From Pisaster brevispinus (Eukaryota > Echinodermata > Asteroidea > Forcipulatida > Asteriidae), in NCBI GenBank assembly GCA_023634235.1, contig JAMKCF010000016.1:2466001-2530000 (forward strand): a stretch of 64,000 nt of DNA. Reading direction: 5' to 3'. The notes under the pieces are model-generated. The model was not told where the DNA came from. It did no database searches and saw only the letters and a program-made list of their open reading frames with translations. Shown piece after piece: positions 44,301 through 58,700 of this stretch (positions are counted from its first letter, which is position 1; each line of letters starts with the position of its first letter). The translations under genes were made by a program, and so were the position numbers.

Positions 44301-47300
44301 GCCTCCCAGCTACTACCATGACTACCTACATTGTACCTGTGAACCTATTAAGTTTGACTTCACCTGAAAATGATTGTAGAACAAGCAGTGTTGCCGACAT
44401 ACTAGATACTCTCCACTGGGAACAACTCCACTATCAAAGAGCCATGCAACGCTTAACACTTCTTTATAAATCAACAAGCCACAAGATAGCCGTGGACACT
44501 GATTCATACCAGATCCACAGAGAACTTACAACCAGGACAAATACTACAACGTCATTAACCCACATAGCTGCTTCTAAGAACTGTTACAAATATTCACTGT
44601 TCCCACAAACTTTCTTGGACTTCAATAAGCTCACCAGCAAACATACGATAGGTGCTAAGTATAGACTCACTCAAAACAAGTTATCCAAAATTAACATGGA
44701 AAAAAGTCTGGGGGGGGTGCTCATGTGACATCCCATTTGAGGACATTATGCAGTAAAGCACTAGGCCAGAACCAGAACAGCACTCTTGATTAATGTTTGT
44801 AAACACTACATTGTACAGGTGCATGTGTACAAGATGGTGTACAATGCTGCTAGTGGCTAAATGGAGCCTTGTTGCACATGTACAGTACACTTAGGTACAT
44901 GTATGATGTATGTAATGAAACTTGACATTTGAATGCACTGAGTCCATCAGTAATGATATCCACACATACATGATCAGTACATTGAGGTGAAAAAAGTTTG
45001 TATGTAGGCCTGGAATTTCATCTTGAGAGGGCAAGCCCAGGTTCATTTTTCAAAGGGCACTTCCAGCGAACAATTTTAAAGTCGATGTGGAAAACTTTTG
45101 GAGGGACACCAAGGCCAAGACCTGGGCCCAATTTCATAGAGCTGCTTAATCAGGAACTATTGCTTTATGTAGGGAATTTATCCATACCTCATTTTATGTA
45201 AAAATGCATAGGGGAGGTTCCCCTGACCGGACTAATTTGTTAAGTATTTGGAGTGGCACCCCTAGTTGAGTGGTACCCACACTTCATTTAGTCCATACAT
45301 AGTTAATTTTCTTAAGGGCGGCTGAGCATTACCTTGTCCTTGCACTGACCATGCACTGACCAACTTGAGATTGTCAGTGAGCAGTTAGTCAGCAAAGAGT
45401 AAACACATAGTTACATGTATTGGACACCACCACCTGCCTCATTTCCTGTGACCTGTTCAATAATCTGGTGTTTACAATGTACAAGTTATGTTCAGAATGT
45501 ACAGTGTACTCTTTTTGAGTGACCTTCATTAGTGCTGTGTTGGGTTTTAGAGTTTGTTTATTTATTCGTTTTTTGTTATGTTATTTATTTATTATTTTGC
45601 ATTTAACCTTGTTTTATTTTTTACCAAATCTTTTCATATGATTTTTTTCTTGTGGGTGCAAAATCCAATATCCCATCTCTCCAAATTCTCAGTTTAAATT
45701 GTCTGTATTCATTGTTACAACTTGTTTTTTTTTTTTTACAGTTGACAGTAGAGGCTGAATGGCTCATTAAATAGTGTTTCAACAGATATTTTGTTTTAGA
45801 CTCTTATTATTTTTTTTGTCTCGACTTTGTAAAACATTTCGCGACAGATCCTTCTCGAACATTATATTTATTGGTAAGCTCTCCCGACGCTATTTTAGTT
45901 GATCAACCGAATGGACTATTTCCGCCGGTTACATTAACAATTTTCTGCTTTGAAGCAACAATGAGCAGGATACCAGTCACATGGTATTTTGGCTGGTAAC
46001 CAAATTCTGGTAAGTAAAGTTATTATGTGCTTAGCTACTTTTTGTGCTTAAGCAGCTGTATGAAATTTGGCTCAGGGTGTAACTGACAGAGGCCAAGGCC
46101 TCCGTAGCCCCCAAGTAATTCAAGGCCGAAATATAGCATAAGGAGCACCAAATTGTATGTGCAAAATCATCTCCTTGGAACAATGTGCTTTTTGTAGACA
46201 TAAACATAAGCCCTGCATAAACCGAGACTGAGAGTAAATGAACAAGGGAGTCAACTGCAATAGCTGACTGCATTAATATCAAAGTGCAATGTAGCTCAGT
46301 CAATAGTGTCGGGGGCCAAGCAGTTAAGTGCACTGGACTCAAGCCCTGGTCAGGGTAGGCTTTTAGCCAGGATTTGACAAACAGGGTGTCCAAATTTCAG
46401 CGGCGATTAGCGGGGGTCCAGGGGGGATGCAGATTAGTGTTGTCAAAGCACTGGTATTCGGATGTAATATTTTTGTACTGTACACAAAATTTACCTGGCC
46501 AAATAAACAGGGTGTCTTTAAGGGCATCCGACAGTTTTTCGGGCCGTCTAAAGATAAAATAGGGCATCCAAAAAATGCCTGGACGCATTGCTGGCTAATA
46601 CTATGGGTTAGGGTTTGCCCTTTATTTTTTCAGTGACTAGCCATGCAGGACCAGTTAGCTTGTTATCTCAATAGTCCAGCAGCTTTTGCACTTGTCCATA
46701 TTTAATTTTATAATAGGGATACATTCCAACACTGAGCCAGCCAGCTAGATCATTTGGATAAGATTTTTGACTGGTCCTCAGGTGTTTTAGCTGGCATTTG
46801 GCCAGCAGACCACTGTTAAGGGAGCACGTCGCTGGTATTTCTGATCAGCAGAGTGTGGGTTGGAGTTCCGGTCTTGACACTTGTGTCCTTAAGGAAGACA
46901 CTTATACCATTATTGCATCACATTTTACCATTATTGCTTTGTCCTTCGGATCTGGGACGTAAAACTGTTGGTCCTGTGTGTTGTGTAATGCTCATTAATG
47001 AACCAAGTACACTTACATCATAATGAGAAGGGGTTTGCCACGGTGTGTTCTGGTATGGTTGGTTGCGTCGCTTTAACCTAATGATGCTATGTACATAATA
47101 GAGTCTTGCATTGCATCCACATACCTCGTAGAAAAAATAATAAGCGCTTTGAGATGCCTTCAGGTGTGCTAAAGCACTGTATAAGAACTGCGTACTATTA
47201 TAATTTGTCTCTTAGAAATTTATCGCGAACGGTCCCCAACCTAGTTGATGGCAATAGTTAGGGATAGACTCTCATGCGTTGTCAATTGTTAAAGTGTACA

Positions 47301-49756
47301 GTTGTATGATTTTGTTTCCTTCATACATACTTGTACAATTTGTACATGGAAATAAAGATTCCCCAAAATATTTTCATTGCGCAATATGCGTGCATAATGT
47401 GGACCCGTCCACCCTCTCGAAAATCGTCACAAGTTGTACAGTCAGCATTTTTTACATGTGATCGCTTTATTTCGCATTCATTCAGTCAGTTATTTCATTG
47501 CTGTCATTTATGGGTGAGCCAGTTTGCTTTGGAATTAAATACCCTTTTCCCATGCACGATTAAATTCAGCAGTGCCCTTTGCAGTATGAAAATGGCCTTG
47601 CTCGCTCAAAGATGAAATTTCCAGGCCTGCATTCACAAGGGTATTGGGCAGGCAACTTCTCTCAAGTCAGGTACATGTACATGTAGTCTTCCTTCTTAGT
47701 GCCATGGGAAACTAAAAAATGATGTAATACAAAATGTGTGCGCTCTGTATTTAGGCCTACATAGTTTTATCTCTTTTGAATACCCCCCCCCCCCCCACAC
47801 ACTTGGGTCATACTGTGGTAATGACCCCGAAAGCAGTGTAGTTTCTATCCGAAAGCCTACTTGTCATAAAAATGGTATTTATAACATGGTAGTACCAGGT
47901 ACACATGTACGCATCTGCAAGGGGAGTTTGGAGATTCAAATTTCTGTGGTGTTCATTTGTTGCCAGAGATGTGGTTGTGGTGATACCTGTTGTCACCTCG
48001 CAACTTCCTTGATGAAAATACTGTGAGAGTTTTTTTTCCTGTTTTCCCATCAAATAGACACTGTATTCAGCTAAAACTTTCACAAGTGACTTTCATTTCA
48101 TCTTTCTTGATAATTTGACCTTTAAATCAGCATTTGTTGAAAAAAAAAGATCTATGTATAACCCTACTTTTAAGTATGGCATAACACGTACACGAACTGT
48201 AGACTGTTCATCATGTACACATGTACGTGTACAGTGTACATGACATGTACATTAGTGTAAGAGAAGGGGTCCGCCCCGGTGTTCCTGGTTTGATTGGCAG
48301 CATATTGCGCCACAGCACCTTGTAAACCATTACACTGTACATGGTGCTACATGTACAGGATGTACATTGTATGTAAAGGAGTAGGTCTCATACTTCAAAT
48401 GTAGCCCCACATACCTTGCAGGAAAATTACCTAATGTTGAAGCGCATTGAACGTCACTGAGTGACGGATATGAACGCTATATAAGAAGCCACTATTATTA
48501 TTATTATTATTATTAATGTACAGTACCAAGTAATGTAATGAAAACCTCATCATTTAGGGCCTATTGTTTTAAGTGCACCACATCCAATATCTCAGCACAC
48601 TGTACACTTGTGAAAAAAAAACAGCATCCCAGTAAAAAGTAAAATTAATGTTAAAGTGGTGAAAAGAAACAGTTTAAAAATGAAGTAAACAACGACTTCT
48701 ACAATAAGAACGAAACAAATGAGTTGTCACCATTAGCTTCTAAGTGGTGAAAAGAAACAGTTTAAAAATGAAGTAAAAAACGACTTCTACAATAAGAATG
48801 AAACAAATGAGTTGTCACCATTAGCTTCTAAGTGGTGAAAAGAAACAGTTTAAAAATGAAGTAAACAACGACTTCTACAATAAGAACGAAACAAATGAGT
48901 TTTCACCATTGGCTTCAAAGATTCATAGCAAATGGTTGCACAATGTTTGATGGAAGATCATTTCATACCAGGGGAGCAACAAACAGAGAATGCACAATGT
49001 TTCTGTTGGGCTACATTTTAAAAACAAAAATAAATAAATTTTTTTGTATGCAAGTCACCAGACACACAAGGCCTGAAGGCCACTTCAAGGTGTGGGCTAC
49101 AATCAACTATTTTTTCCAGGGGCCGTAGGGCTGAAACAGGGTTACCCCCTTTACAGTCCATACGGATGTAGGCTTGGGTATCATCCATCAGAAGCCTGGC
49201 TGGTAGAGCAGAAAGCACTACTTCCCCAACTTTACGAAGCAATCATGGTTAAGTGTCTTGCTTAAGGACACCAGTGTCACGACCGGGACTCGAACCCACA
49301 CTCTGCTGATCAAACACCAGAGCTTGAATCCGGTGCTCTTAGCCGCTAGGCCATGACACGCCACAAACATACGTTGGATGCTCATTTATACAGAGTACAC
49401 ATTATGCAGGCCTATGCCTTGGTTAATTTGTTTCCTTCACATACATTTTAGGTTGTTGTTGAATAGCAATCGTTAAACCATTTGAGTGGAACATGCCACA
49501 GTCCTTCTGATTTGAAAATTCCAGGTGTGTGAAAAAAGCACACCTGGATTCTTCTAGGCGTGTGATTTTTGTGGTACTGGCTGGTCAATTTAAAGTCAGT
49601 TTTCTTAAAACTAAACAGCGGGTAGTGACTTAAAACGACATGGCAAGGGATCTCGTGAAGGTACAATTGGTTGTACACTGGACTCTTTATCATCAAAATC
49701 TCCCATGACTGATACTTATTTATCTAAACACTCAAAAGTGCATACAATTGTCGAAG

Positions 49757-49792
<36 letters not shown>

Positions 49793-52700
49793 AAGTGAAA
49801 TTCACAAACTTGCGTTTTTGAACGATCTTATCCCCTAATTTCTGCCCTTAATAATACCATGAGGGTCTATTTTACCTACAAAATAATACTTTTTTTATCA
49901 ACAATCATTTTTAATGGATTCGTAAATAAAGGATCGCTTATTTAAAGCTTCTTTTGCAATACATTTTCCATTGAACGATCGGTCGAACGATCGGCCCACA
50001 TTAGGGAAAATTGTGCGGCGAGAGCGATGTGTTTATGAGTACGAGGTTAACATTTTGTATAATATTTCACCGGAAGGAGGTCGCGATTAGACTCCACCGC
50101 ACGTCTTCTAACCCCTGGAAAATCGGGTTGTGTGTTTCCCTACTCGCCTACGTATTGTGGTATGGAACATGGAGGAGAGAGCCAGACTAACAATGTGCAT
50201 GCGTGTTTTAATGTTCGTTTACTGAAATGAACGATCGCGGCTAGTAAATATCAAGACTAGGGACTTTATCGCCAGAATTTTGAAGGATTTTAAAAATAAT
50301 AAACAATTAATTTTACAACGTTATTTTAATTTACAAATTATGAAGTATGATGACGCTGTAAATGTTTGCCAAGGCGTGCGTTATGTGATTTTTCGCACGC
50401 CTGAGGAAGCTTTTAGGCGTGCGATGGCGTGCGGGTGCGATCGCACGCCTCAAATCAGAAGGACTGATGCCAGATACATTACATGTGGTATAATGGTCTC
50501 ATACATGAAGGGTGACATGATTGATTGGCTTGAAAATCGTTCGGAGGTTAAATTAATAAAAAATGTTGGATGAGGAATATTTTAAAGGAAAATGTACTGT
50601 ACAATAATAATAATAATAATGTAGATGAAATGGGGAAAATTAACAGAAAGTGGCTCTTTTGGGAACAGCGAGGATTCTAAGAAAGACCCTTGAGATCTAA
50701 GGCTACGGGACGTAGCCCGACTCTAGGAGTTGCCGGCACAAAGGAAAATGTTATCTTTCTTTTGCATGCTGTGATAAGATGAAATAATAATGAAAACTTT
50801 AAATCGCACAAATCCACAAAAGTGCTCATGGCACTAAGACAAACAAGAAATTTCAAAGCTTCGAAATTCCAAAATACAACAGTAAAGAAAAACTAAATCG
50901 CACAAATCCACAAAAGTGCTCATGGCACTAAGACAAACAAGAAATTTCAAAGCTTCGAAATTCCAAAATACAACAGTAAAGAAAAACTAGACTTTCAGTT
51001 TTTGTTTACTACAAAAACAAGGTGTTCGTGATGCGATGTCATCAAATTATAATTTAATGATATTTTATGTTATCAACCCAATTTGTGGTTCAGGAGTAAG
51101 ATTTTGTTCCAATAAGTCTTCAACTTCCAGTTTAAACCAAAAGTTAGGTCAAATGAGGTCATACTGTGTAGTGCTAGGCAAGACCTAGGAGCCCTCTGTA
51201 AAGCCGTGTAGTTGAAAAAACATCCAATGTGTGGTTCAGGAGTTATGAATTTTTCAAATATTACACGGACTATCATTAATTGGGTGTGCAATATACAATG
51301 AAATAGCGAGCGACGCCAATGTATTCCAGTACTCAATACAATACAGTACAGGTCAACTTAAAAGGGACACGTTGCCTTGGATCGGGTGAGTTGGTCTAAA
51401 AAAGCATCTGTAACCGTTTGCATAGAATAACTCTCTCGATCCAAGGCAATGTGTCCCTTAAATTACATGTGCACTGTACACGTGCGTGGCTGGTACAGGT
51501 TTGACATACATTGTATTGAAGTGTAGTCTACACTAAAGTGTGTTGTCATACAACATGGTTCAACAGACACGTGCACTTTGACGTCCATTTTCGACCCGAT
51601 GCAAAGGTTTGAATGTTATCATCTCTGTGCAAAAGTTTGAGCAGGAGAACTCATCTATAACGTGGTGCAAAATTTTTGTTGAATTATTACGTTGTTTTTG
51701 AGATCAGAATTTTTGAAATTTTTCAACTTCCGGTTTGAACCGAAAGTCAAGGTCAAATGGGGTCACGTTCTGTGTAGCATTTGTTGATCTTTTATCGACC
51801 TGTCCGATGATATGTGGATTGTTCAAATCCAACATGTGGTTCATGAGTTATGATCTTTTTAAAAACAATAAACTTTGATTTATTGTAATTCAATACCCAA
51901 TGATGTCATCATGACATCATCAAGTTTGTGTGGTCTTGATAATGAGGTTCAATTGTCTGATGAGTTTCAATGTTCAACTCAATTTCAATCTTGAGTTATG
52001 ACCAAAAATTGAAGTTTTTAGGAAAAAACACAAAGGCAGACTTTGACCTTTCGGTACGACCGGAAGTAAAGGTCATACTATTTTGGCGTAAACTTTTCAA
52101 ATGTTGTCCAAATCTTGATCTATCAGATGCTCACTTATGAGCATCATAGCTTTAAAGTTCACGAAGAATACAGCGAATAGCAAATGGTCAGTTTTCAACT
52201 TTAAAAACGTTGTAATTCGACACCCGATGACGTCATCATGACGTCATCAGTTTTGTGCCGTCCTCATATTACGGTTCAATTGTCTGATGAGTTTCAAGGT
52301 TCAATTCAGTTTCAATCTTGAGTTATGCTGTAGAGAAGAGTTCTCGGGAAGAAGAAGAAGAAGAAGGAAGAAGAAGATGGAGACGAAAAAAACCCCAGAA
52401 CAATAACAAGAGGTGTTCGTGCACATATTGCACAAACACCTAAATATATAAATAAATTTGTGTGCATGTATTGCAGGGGATTGATACCAGTGTTCTCCAA
52501 GCTAGTGTATCTTGAGTTGCGTACCGATATGCCTAAATTGGGGCTAATATGCAAAAAAAACACCAAATCAACTGCCCAGAGTGAACTTGAGAACACGGAA
52601 ACAAGGGCGAGACGAAAACAAGCAAACAAAATCAAAACAAAGAAAATGGCAGTGAAGAACAGATAATGTTTATAAAAATATTTGGGTCTTGTATTTCAGT

Positions 52701-55700
52701 ACACATATCCACCAAGGTGCTTGAACAAAGAGAAACACTTCTTAAGACAGGTTTGAAGTTTATGAATTATCAGACCCATTTATACAGTAGCACCTTATAA
52801 GGGTTTACAAGGTGCTGCAGCGCTCTCAGCAGCCACTGCCAGAAACACTGGGGCAAACTCCTCCTCTTACAAAAGTGTAACTGGGTTCTTTTATGTGCAT
52901 CACACAACACACAGGATCTACATGTAGGGCTTCACATCCAATCTGAAGGACGAAGCAATAATGGTTAAGTTGTCTTGCTTTTAAAGGACACAAATGTCAA
53001 GACCAGGACTCGAACTCACTCTCCACTAATTGGAAACACCAGAGCTTGGTCGGCCATGACACACCACCATAAAGACAATCGAGGTTTATTAGGACTGGCA
53101 AAAGTACCTGGTCTGTCACCATGCCATATCAGTCTAGATTCATCTCTTTATACATACAGTAACCACCATATTACATGTACAATGTATTAAGGGAAAACTA
53201 CAGTTCACTTCAATTGTCCTTCATTAACAATTTGTTCCCTTTTTTTGTCCCCAGGAGTTTTTGATGGAGTGTAAAGAAAAGGCGGAGTCATTAGTTTCCC
53301 TTATCGATGGCTACTGTCGTCTTCAGGTCGACTACTACCATTACCTTTGTCCTGAGTGTGCACCGCCCTCGCTTGTTCAATTAGTCAAAAACAGATGTCA
53401 TGGACCAATTCCGTAAGTCTACCTGCCCAGAAGTTTGTTTTGTGTTTTACAAATTTTTGTCAAGTTGGAGCTAACGCCAAGAACTATGTGCCTCAACAGA
53501 GGAGAGCGAAAAAATTCTTAAAATTAAAAGTGGATTTTTAATAATTTTTTTGCAACATCAAGTTTGTAAAAACATTGCGCTGCAAGCGCCCAAGCAATAA
53601 CAGCGCAGCCATGGCAGTGTGCAGCATTGCACGCATGGATTGGTCTATACAAAAAGCATGATTATTTAGTTTGTATTATTTTTCTTCCGCCAGTCTGTCG
53701 TGTGCTAAAAGAAAAATAGAAGATGCCGGAACAGAGGATGGGATATACCTCATTCGACAAAACCCGGAGGATTTCTTCAGCTATTGTCTGACTGTGCGTA
53801 TGGGCGGTGATATAAAAAACTACAAGATTCTAGTGAATGAAGGTGAGAACCGTTACTTGAATGGACAGTATGTCTTATGGTGTGTTGCGGCCGAGCGGAT
53901 AAGAGCACCGGACTCAAACTCTGGTGTTTCTGATCAGCAGAGTGTGGGTTTGAGTACCGGTCTTGACACTTGTGTCCTTGAGCATGATTTACCATAATTG
54001 CTTTGTCCTTCGGATGGGACATTAATCCGTAGGTCTCGTGTACTAGTGCATGTAAAAGAACCCAGAACACTTATTGTGGAAGAGTAGAGGTTAACCCTGG
54101 TGTTTCTGGTTCACATAGCAAGCACCCTTGTTTACAGGTTTCCTCAGGCTTGCGAGCTACACTGAGTAAGTTCGCGTATGAGGCATCCTTGATTTCATTA
54201 CAAGAATTTTTTTTTATAATAATACTGATAATTTTTTTTGTATAAGTAATTCATGTAATTATACAAATGTACCAAAGGTTATTTTGTGTCCCCAAAGCAT
54301 ACTGACTTTTTAGATTGAATCCACTGTTTATTCTGATTGATATGTATGGCATGTATTGCAGCATGGCTCATGTGTATTGCAGCATTTTACACTGCTCTGC
54401 AGGCCCAAGGCCAGTAGTTTTAGTGTCAGGCCAGTAAAGTTATGACCAGAAATGTCAGACGGTCTTGTGTTTTTTAATTGAATATTGATGAGTAATAGCG
54501 GAATCAAAGCATTACATGTTGGTGGTCCAGGAATTAAAGTGTGTGAAATAGGTTTAAACTTGTTGTTTAGGCCTGGTTCTTGATAATTTTACAGACACGT
54601 CGTCTCGTTAAAATTATCAAGGATCAGGCGTTACCGCTTATCAACAACAAATTCAAAACCTATTTGACACACTTTAATTCCTGGACCACCAACCTGTAAT
54701 TGGTTGAAGAATGGTCTCATTAAATCCCTGCACAATAACAGCCCTCGTGTAGTTGACAGTAAAACATCACTCATTAGTTGCATGTAATTACTAATTAATT
54801 TGTGTCGGGAGAGAACCTGTGGATAAATCGCCTCCAGACCCACCAACTTCATGGGCTGAACATCCAAGAAGGAAATGATTCATAACTTGTTGTCTTTGCT
54901 TTTTTCTCTTTCCACAGCTGTCCCTCATTTAAGTTTGTCTCATTCACTAATTAAATACTTGTTCTTCCTCTTCCCACCTTTGATGTTGTTTTTCATGTTT
55001 CCAACATCTTTGTTTGAACCGGACCCCTTTTGATCTACTCCTCCACTTGTCTCCTTTGTCATCATTCTTCCCTTGCTTCTTCTGACAGTATAGACCGTAT
55101 TGAATAACCCCTTTGTTGCTATGAAAGTCGCCATCTTGTAGGGCAAACCGTATGCGCGTCTAAACGCGTACATCAATGAAGCACGCAGCGTTCCCGGTTT
55201 GATTTCTACGGCGCGGCACATGCACGCACACCATCACGCACACGCTAGACGCCATGTTGTAGGGCAGATATTCTGCCTCTCTCTTTTCACTTGTTTACAC
55301 TTGACCATGTTGACTGCTGGGGTTACACCAGTATACTGTACATGTACTTGTATCATGAGTGTGTTGTAAATGGTGTTTAAAGCTTTGCATGGTGTGAAAA
55401 ATAAGAAGTAACTATAAATAGTAAACTTGCGGGTACAACCATGTATAAAATCTCTTTTGAGGGAGTGTTAGAGCCGGTGTGGTCTCGACGTTTTGAACAG
55501 TGTACTCTGCTCGTCTTCAGGAGAATGCTGGACACTCAGCCAACACTTCCTCAAAAGAGATTTCATACATGGTTGTACCTGCAAGTTTACTATTTATAGT
55601 TACTTCTTATGAGTGTGTTGTGTTGTCATTTAGCCTTTGAGAAAGATTTTACTAGTGTTGGAACGTGAGGCCATAAACCAATTTTTGAAACTAAATTATT

Positions 55701-58700
55701 ACTCAAATTGTTTAATGTTATTTGTTTTTTTTATTTACTTATTTATTTGTTTATTTGTTTATTTATTTGTTTATTGATTTATTGTTTATCCTGGTGAAAC
55801 CTTTTGGTGAAATGCTGTTTTTCAAAGGTGCCCAGCAATTACAAACATTCATTAATATAAAAATCAAAAATTGTACGAGACATTACCTGTCCAAAGATAT
55901 ATTTCAGAGAATATAAATAAACAGTGAGGCAGGGTTGATACATGTAAATCAATACATTACATTAAAAAACCCAAGGATGATTCGACCAGCAAGAAGAGAC
56001 AAATAGAGAAAAATATTTAAAAATACACCTAGTTAGGCCTACATGTACATAAACAATACAAAACAAAACAACCCCTACATGTACCATACATTAAAATCTC
56101 AAATTCTTGTACTGTCGTTTAAAACTGGCTAGAGTGGGAGGGAAATTGTGTTTGAGTGTCGCAGGGAGGTCACTGAATAAATTGAATCTTTAAGCAGCAA
56201 ATTTGTTAATCGTCCATCCTCATATCAAAGTCAACGAACAGGAAAAACTCAGTTGTCTGAGAAATTTCGTTCAGCCTGCTCAGCTTGTGTAAACAGCACT
56301 CCCTAGTGCCTTTGTTTACAAACTTGTCTCATGGGGTCTATACAATGTACATCTATAACTGTATACAGCTTTTAGGCCAATTACAAAAAATACCAGTAGA
56401 TCATCCTCACGCTCATTCTTTTTTGAAGCTGCACTTGTTATTTTAAATATTATTTTAACAGCTTTAGAAGAATACAAAATGTTCACGAAAAGACTGAATT
56501 TGTTGTTGATTTTCGCTTCATCTTGGCAACATTTGCTTGACGATTGATTTAATTTACCCATGTTTTAGACTTTAAAGTTCTACAAAGCCTGCGAGTTTAC
56601 AGTCCTGCTCTTTCCTTCTTGAAAAAAAAATAATTTAAAAGGCCCTGATCCTCTTCTTTTTTGAAAAAACCAGGACGATCAACTGTTTTTTGTGTTTTTA
56701 CCTGGCCTTAGCATCTGGGGAAAAAGCAATGTTACGATTGATGCACATATCTGCAGACCCACAGAACAAGAAAAAACTTCAGGAAGATGTAAAAAAAAAA
56801 ACATGATTTTTATTATTATTTGTATTACTATTATTATTTATTTGACCAACACAAACCATACAACTTAAAAATGACAAAGAAACAAGTACATGAAGATAAA
56901 AGAAGTACACCAAACAAAAAACATAAATGTAAACGAGTGTAAGCAAATAAATAAGTAAGCCCTAGATAAATGATTACATGTAATAAAAAGTGGGGGGAGG
57001 AAATATATAATAAACAAAATAAATAAAAAATAGAATCAAATAATAAATGCAAGAGAAAAAGACAACTAGGAGGCAAAACGGAATGAGTAAATTAGGGTGG
57101 AGCATGCAGGAGGGGAACAAAACCAATAACATGGAAAGAAAAACCAAGCAAACAGCGTGTTTTCCTGTTGACTGTCAACAGCAGCTACCCTGTATATATT
57201 TAGTGTGATTTGAGCATTGTCAGTACTGGGTACTCCCCCTGTGCAACTGCTGACTCTGACTTTCTTCTTTCCTCAACAGTTGATGGTTCTGTCTCTCTGC
57301 CTGGTCAACATTCCTTCCCTGATGTCAGGTCGCTGGCCGAGCATTACCGTAGGGATGTCAACTGTGCCTGCTTAGATGGACCCCTCACGAAGGTTGTGTC
57401 ATACCAGCCAAAAGGTAAAATATAAAACTCGTCTCTGCCATTTAGGCATGCAACCGTTTAGCTTATTTCCATTAAAACAATTTTTTTTTTACGACTTCAC
57501 ATCAGATGATGTGTTTTCCTGCTAAACTTTCCCAGATTGAATCTATAGATGTAGCTACTTAAAATATGAATCTACATGTATTAAATTTTAGGGGCAAATT
57601 GGTTAAAAATTGGAGCTGGCATCTTTAACAATTTGTTATCTCGTGTACATGTACAATGTACATGTATATGTTGGCTTACACAAAATGTGGATACCTTTGT
57701 TGGTCGTAGGCTGTAAAAGTAGAGTAATACATGTTAATTTGGTTTTGTCAATGCATTGCTGATTTACTGGCAAAATTGTAAAGAAAGGTGCAATAGAAGT
57801 CACCTGTGAAAGTTTCAGCTGATTACAGTGTCTACTTTTTGAGAAAACAGCAAAAAACTGTCAAGAACTTCAAATCCATCCACGTTTAGTGAGGTGACAG
57901 CATTCATGAACAGATGCCAACCCTCGGATATCTGAGAAACGATTCTTGCATGAATCGTTTCTCAGATTCAACTGTTTCTGGGTGAAAATTTTCCCAAACA
58001 TAGAGTGGAATCCTTTCTAAAAATATGTTATGCTATGAAGAGCTGCAGTGCTTCTCAACAAGTAAGTTTGTGGTCGTTTTTAAGCTGTTATGCCCTTTAT
58101 CGTCAACAGAAGACTCACTGCACCTGCATGATTTATCAATGCTGCCCGAACCCCCACGTCCACGGCCTCCAGAACCCTCAATAGAGTGGATCAAAGAGGA
58201 GAACATGTCCAAGAGAAGAAGGAAGCTTGGCAGTGGGGATTTCACCTCAGTCTACAAGGGAGGAATCATGAAAGTTGGCAAAGGGATGGTACCTGTTGCC
58301 ATCAAATGTCCAATCAGGAACATCCCTGGCCATATTCAAAAGGTAAGGATCAAATCGGATTTCCGTTTACTTCACCATTTTGGTGATCATCTACATAAGA
58401 AAAGTACACAAGGTCAATGTTAAATCTTAAATATTTGACAGATTTGAGCGGGAACTTTGTTTTCATTTCCCAAAGCTGAAAACTATAAGTGGTCTCTGTC
58501 TCCTAATGACTGCGTGTACCTACAAGTAGCTTACTTTCATAAGCGCTAAGGTTAAGAGCACCGGACTCAAGCTCTGGTGTTTCTGATCAGCAGAGTGTTG
58601 GTTTGAGCCATGGTCTTGAGACTTGTGTCCTTGAGCAAGATGCCATAATTGTCTTGTTCATCAGATGGGACATTAAGCCATAGGTCCAGTGTACTAGGAT

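Larger units (their letters stand above)
38547..53254. other. JAK: 14.7-kb JAK intron
   Basis: No exon is needed here: flanking residues ...NQREGQPK and EFLMECKEKAESLVSLIDGY join as in other JAKs. The contents are mobile elements and tandem repeats listed separately. Stretches not listed are AT-rich without recognisable content. Confidence 0.7.

Noticed and set aside
43807..44367. Plus-strand frame of 186 codons
   Set aside because: No recognisable motif. It overlaps a dispersed repeat at its start and ends before the LINE frame begins, so likely chance.
54940..55221. Minus-strand frame with a basic C-terminus
   Set aside because: Sits in a CpG-rich duplicated repeat within a JAK intron; no family recognised.
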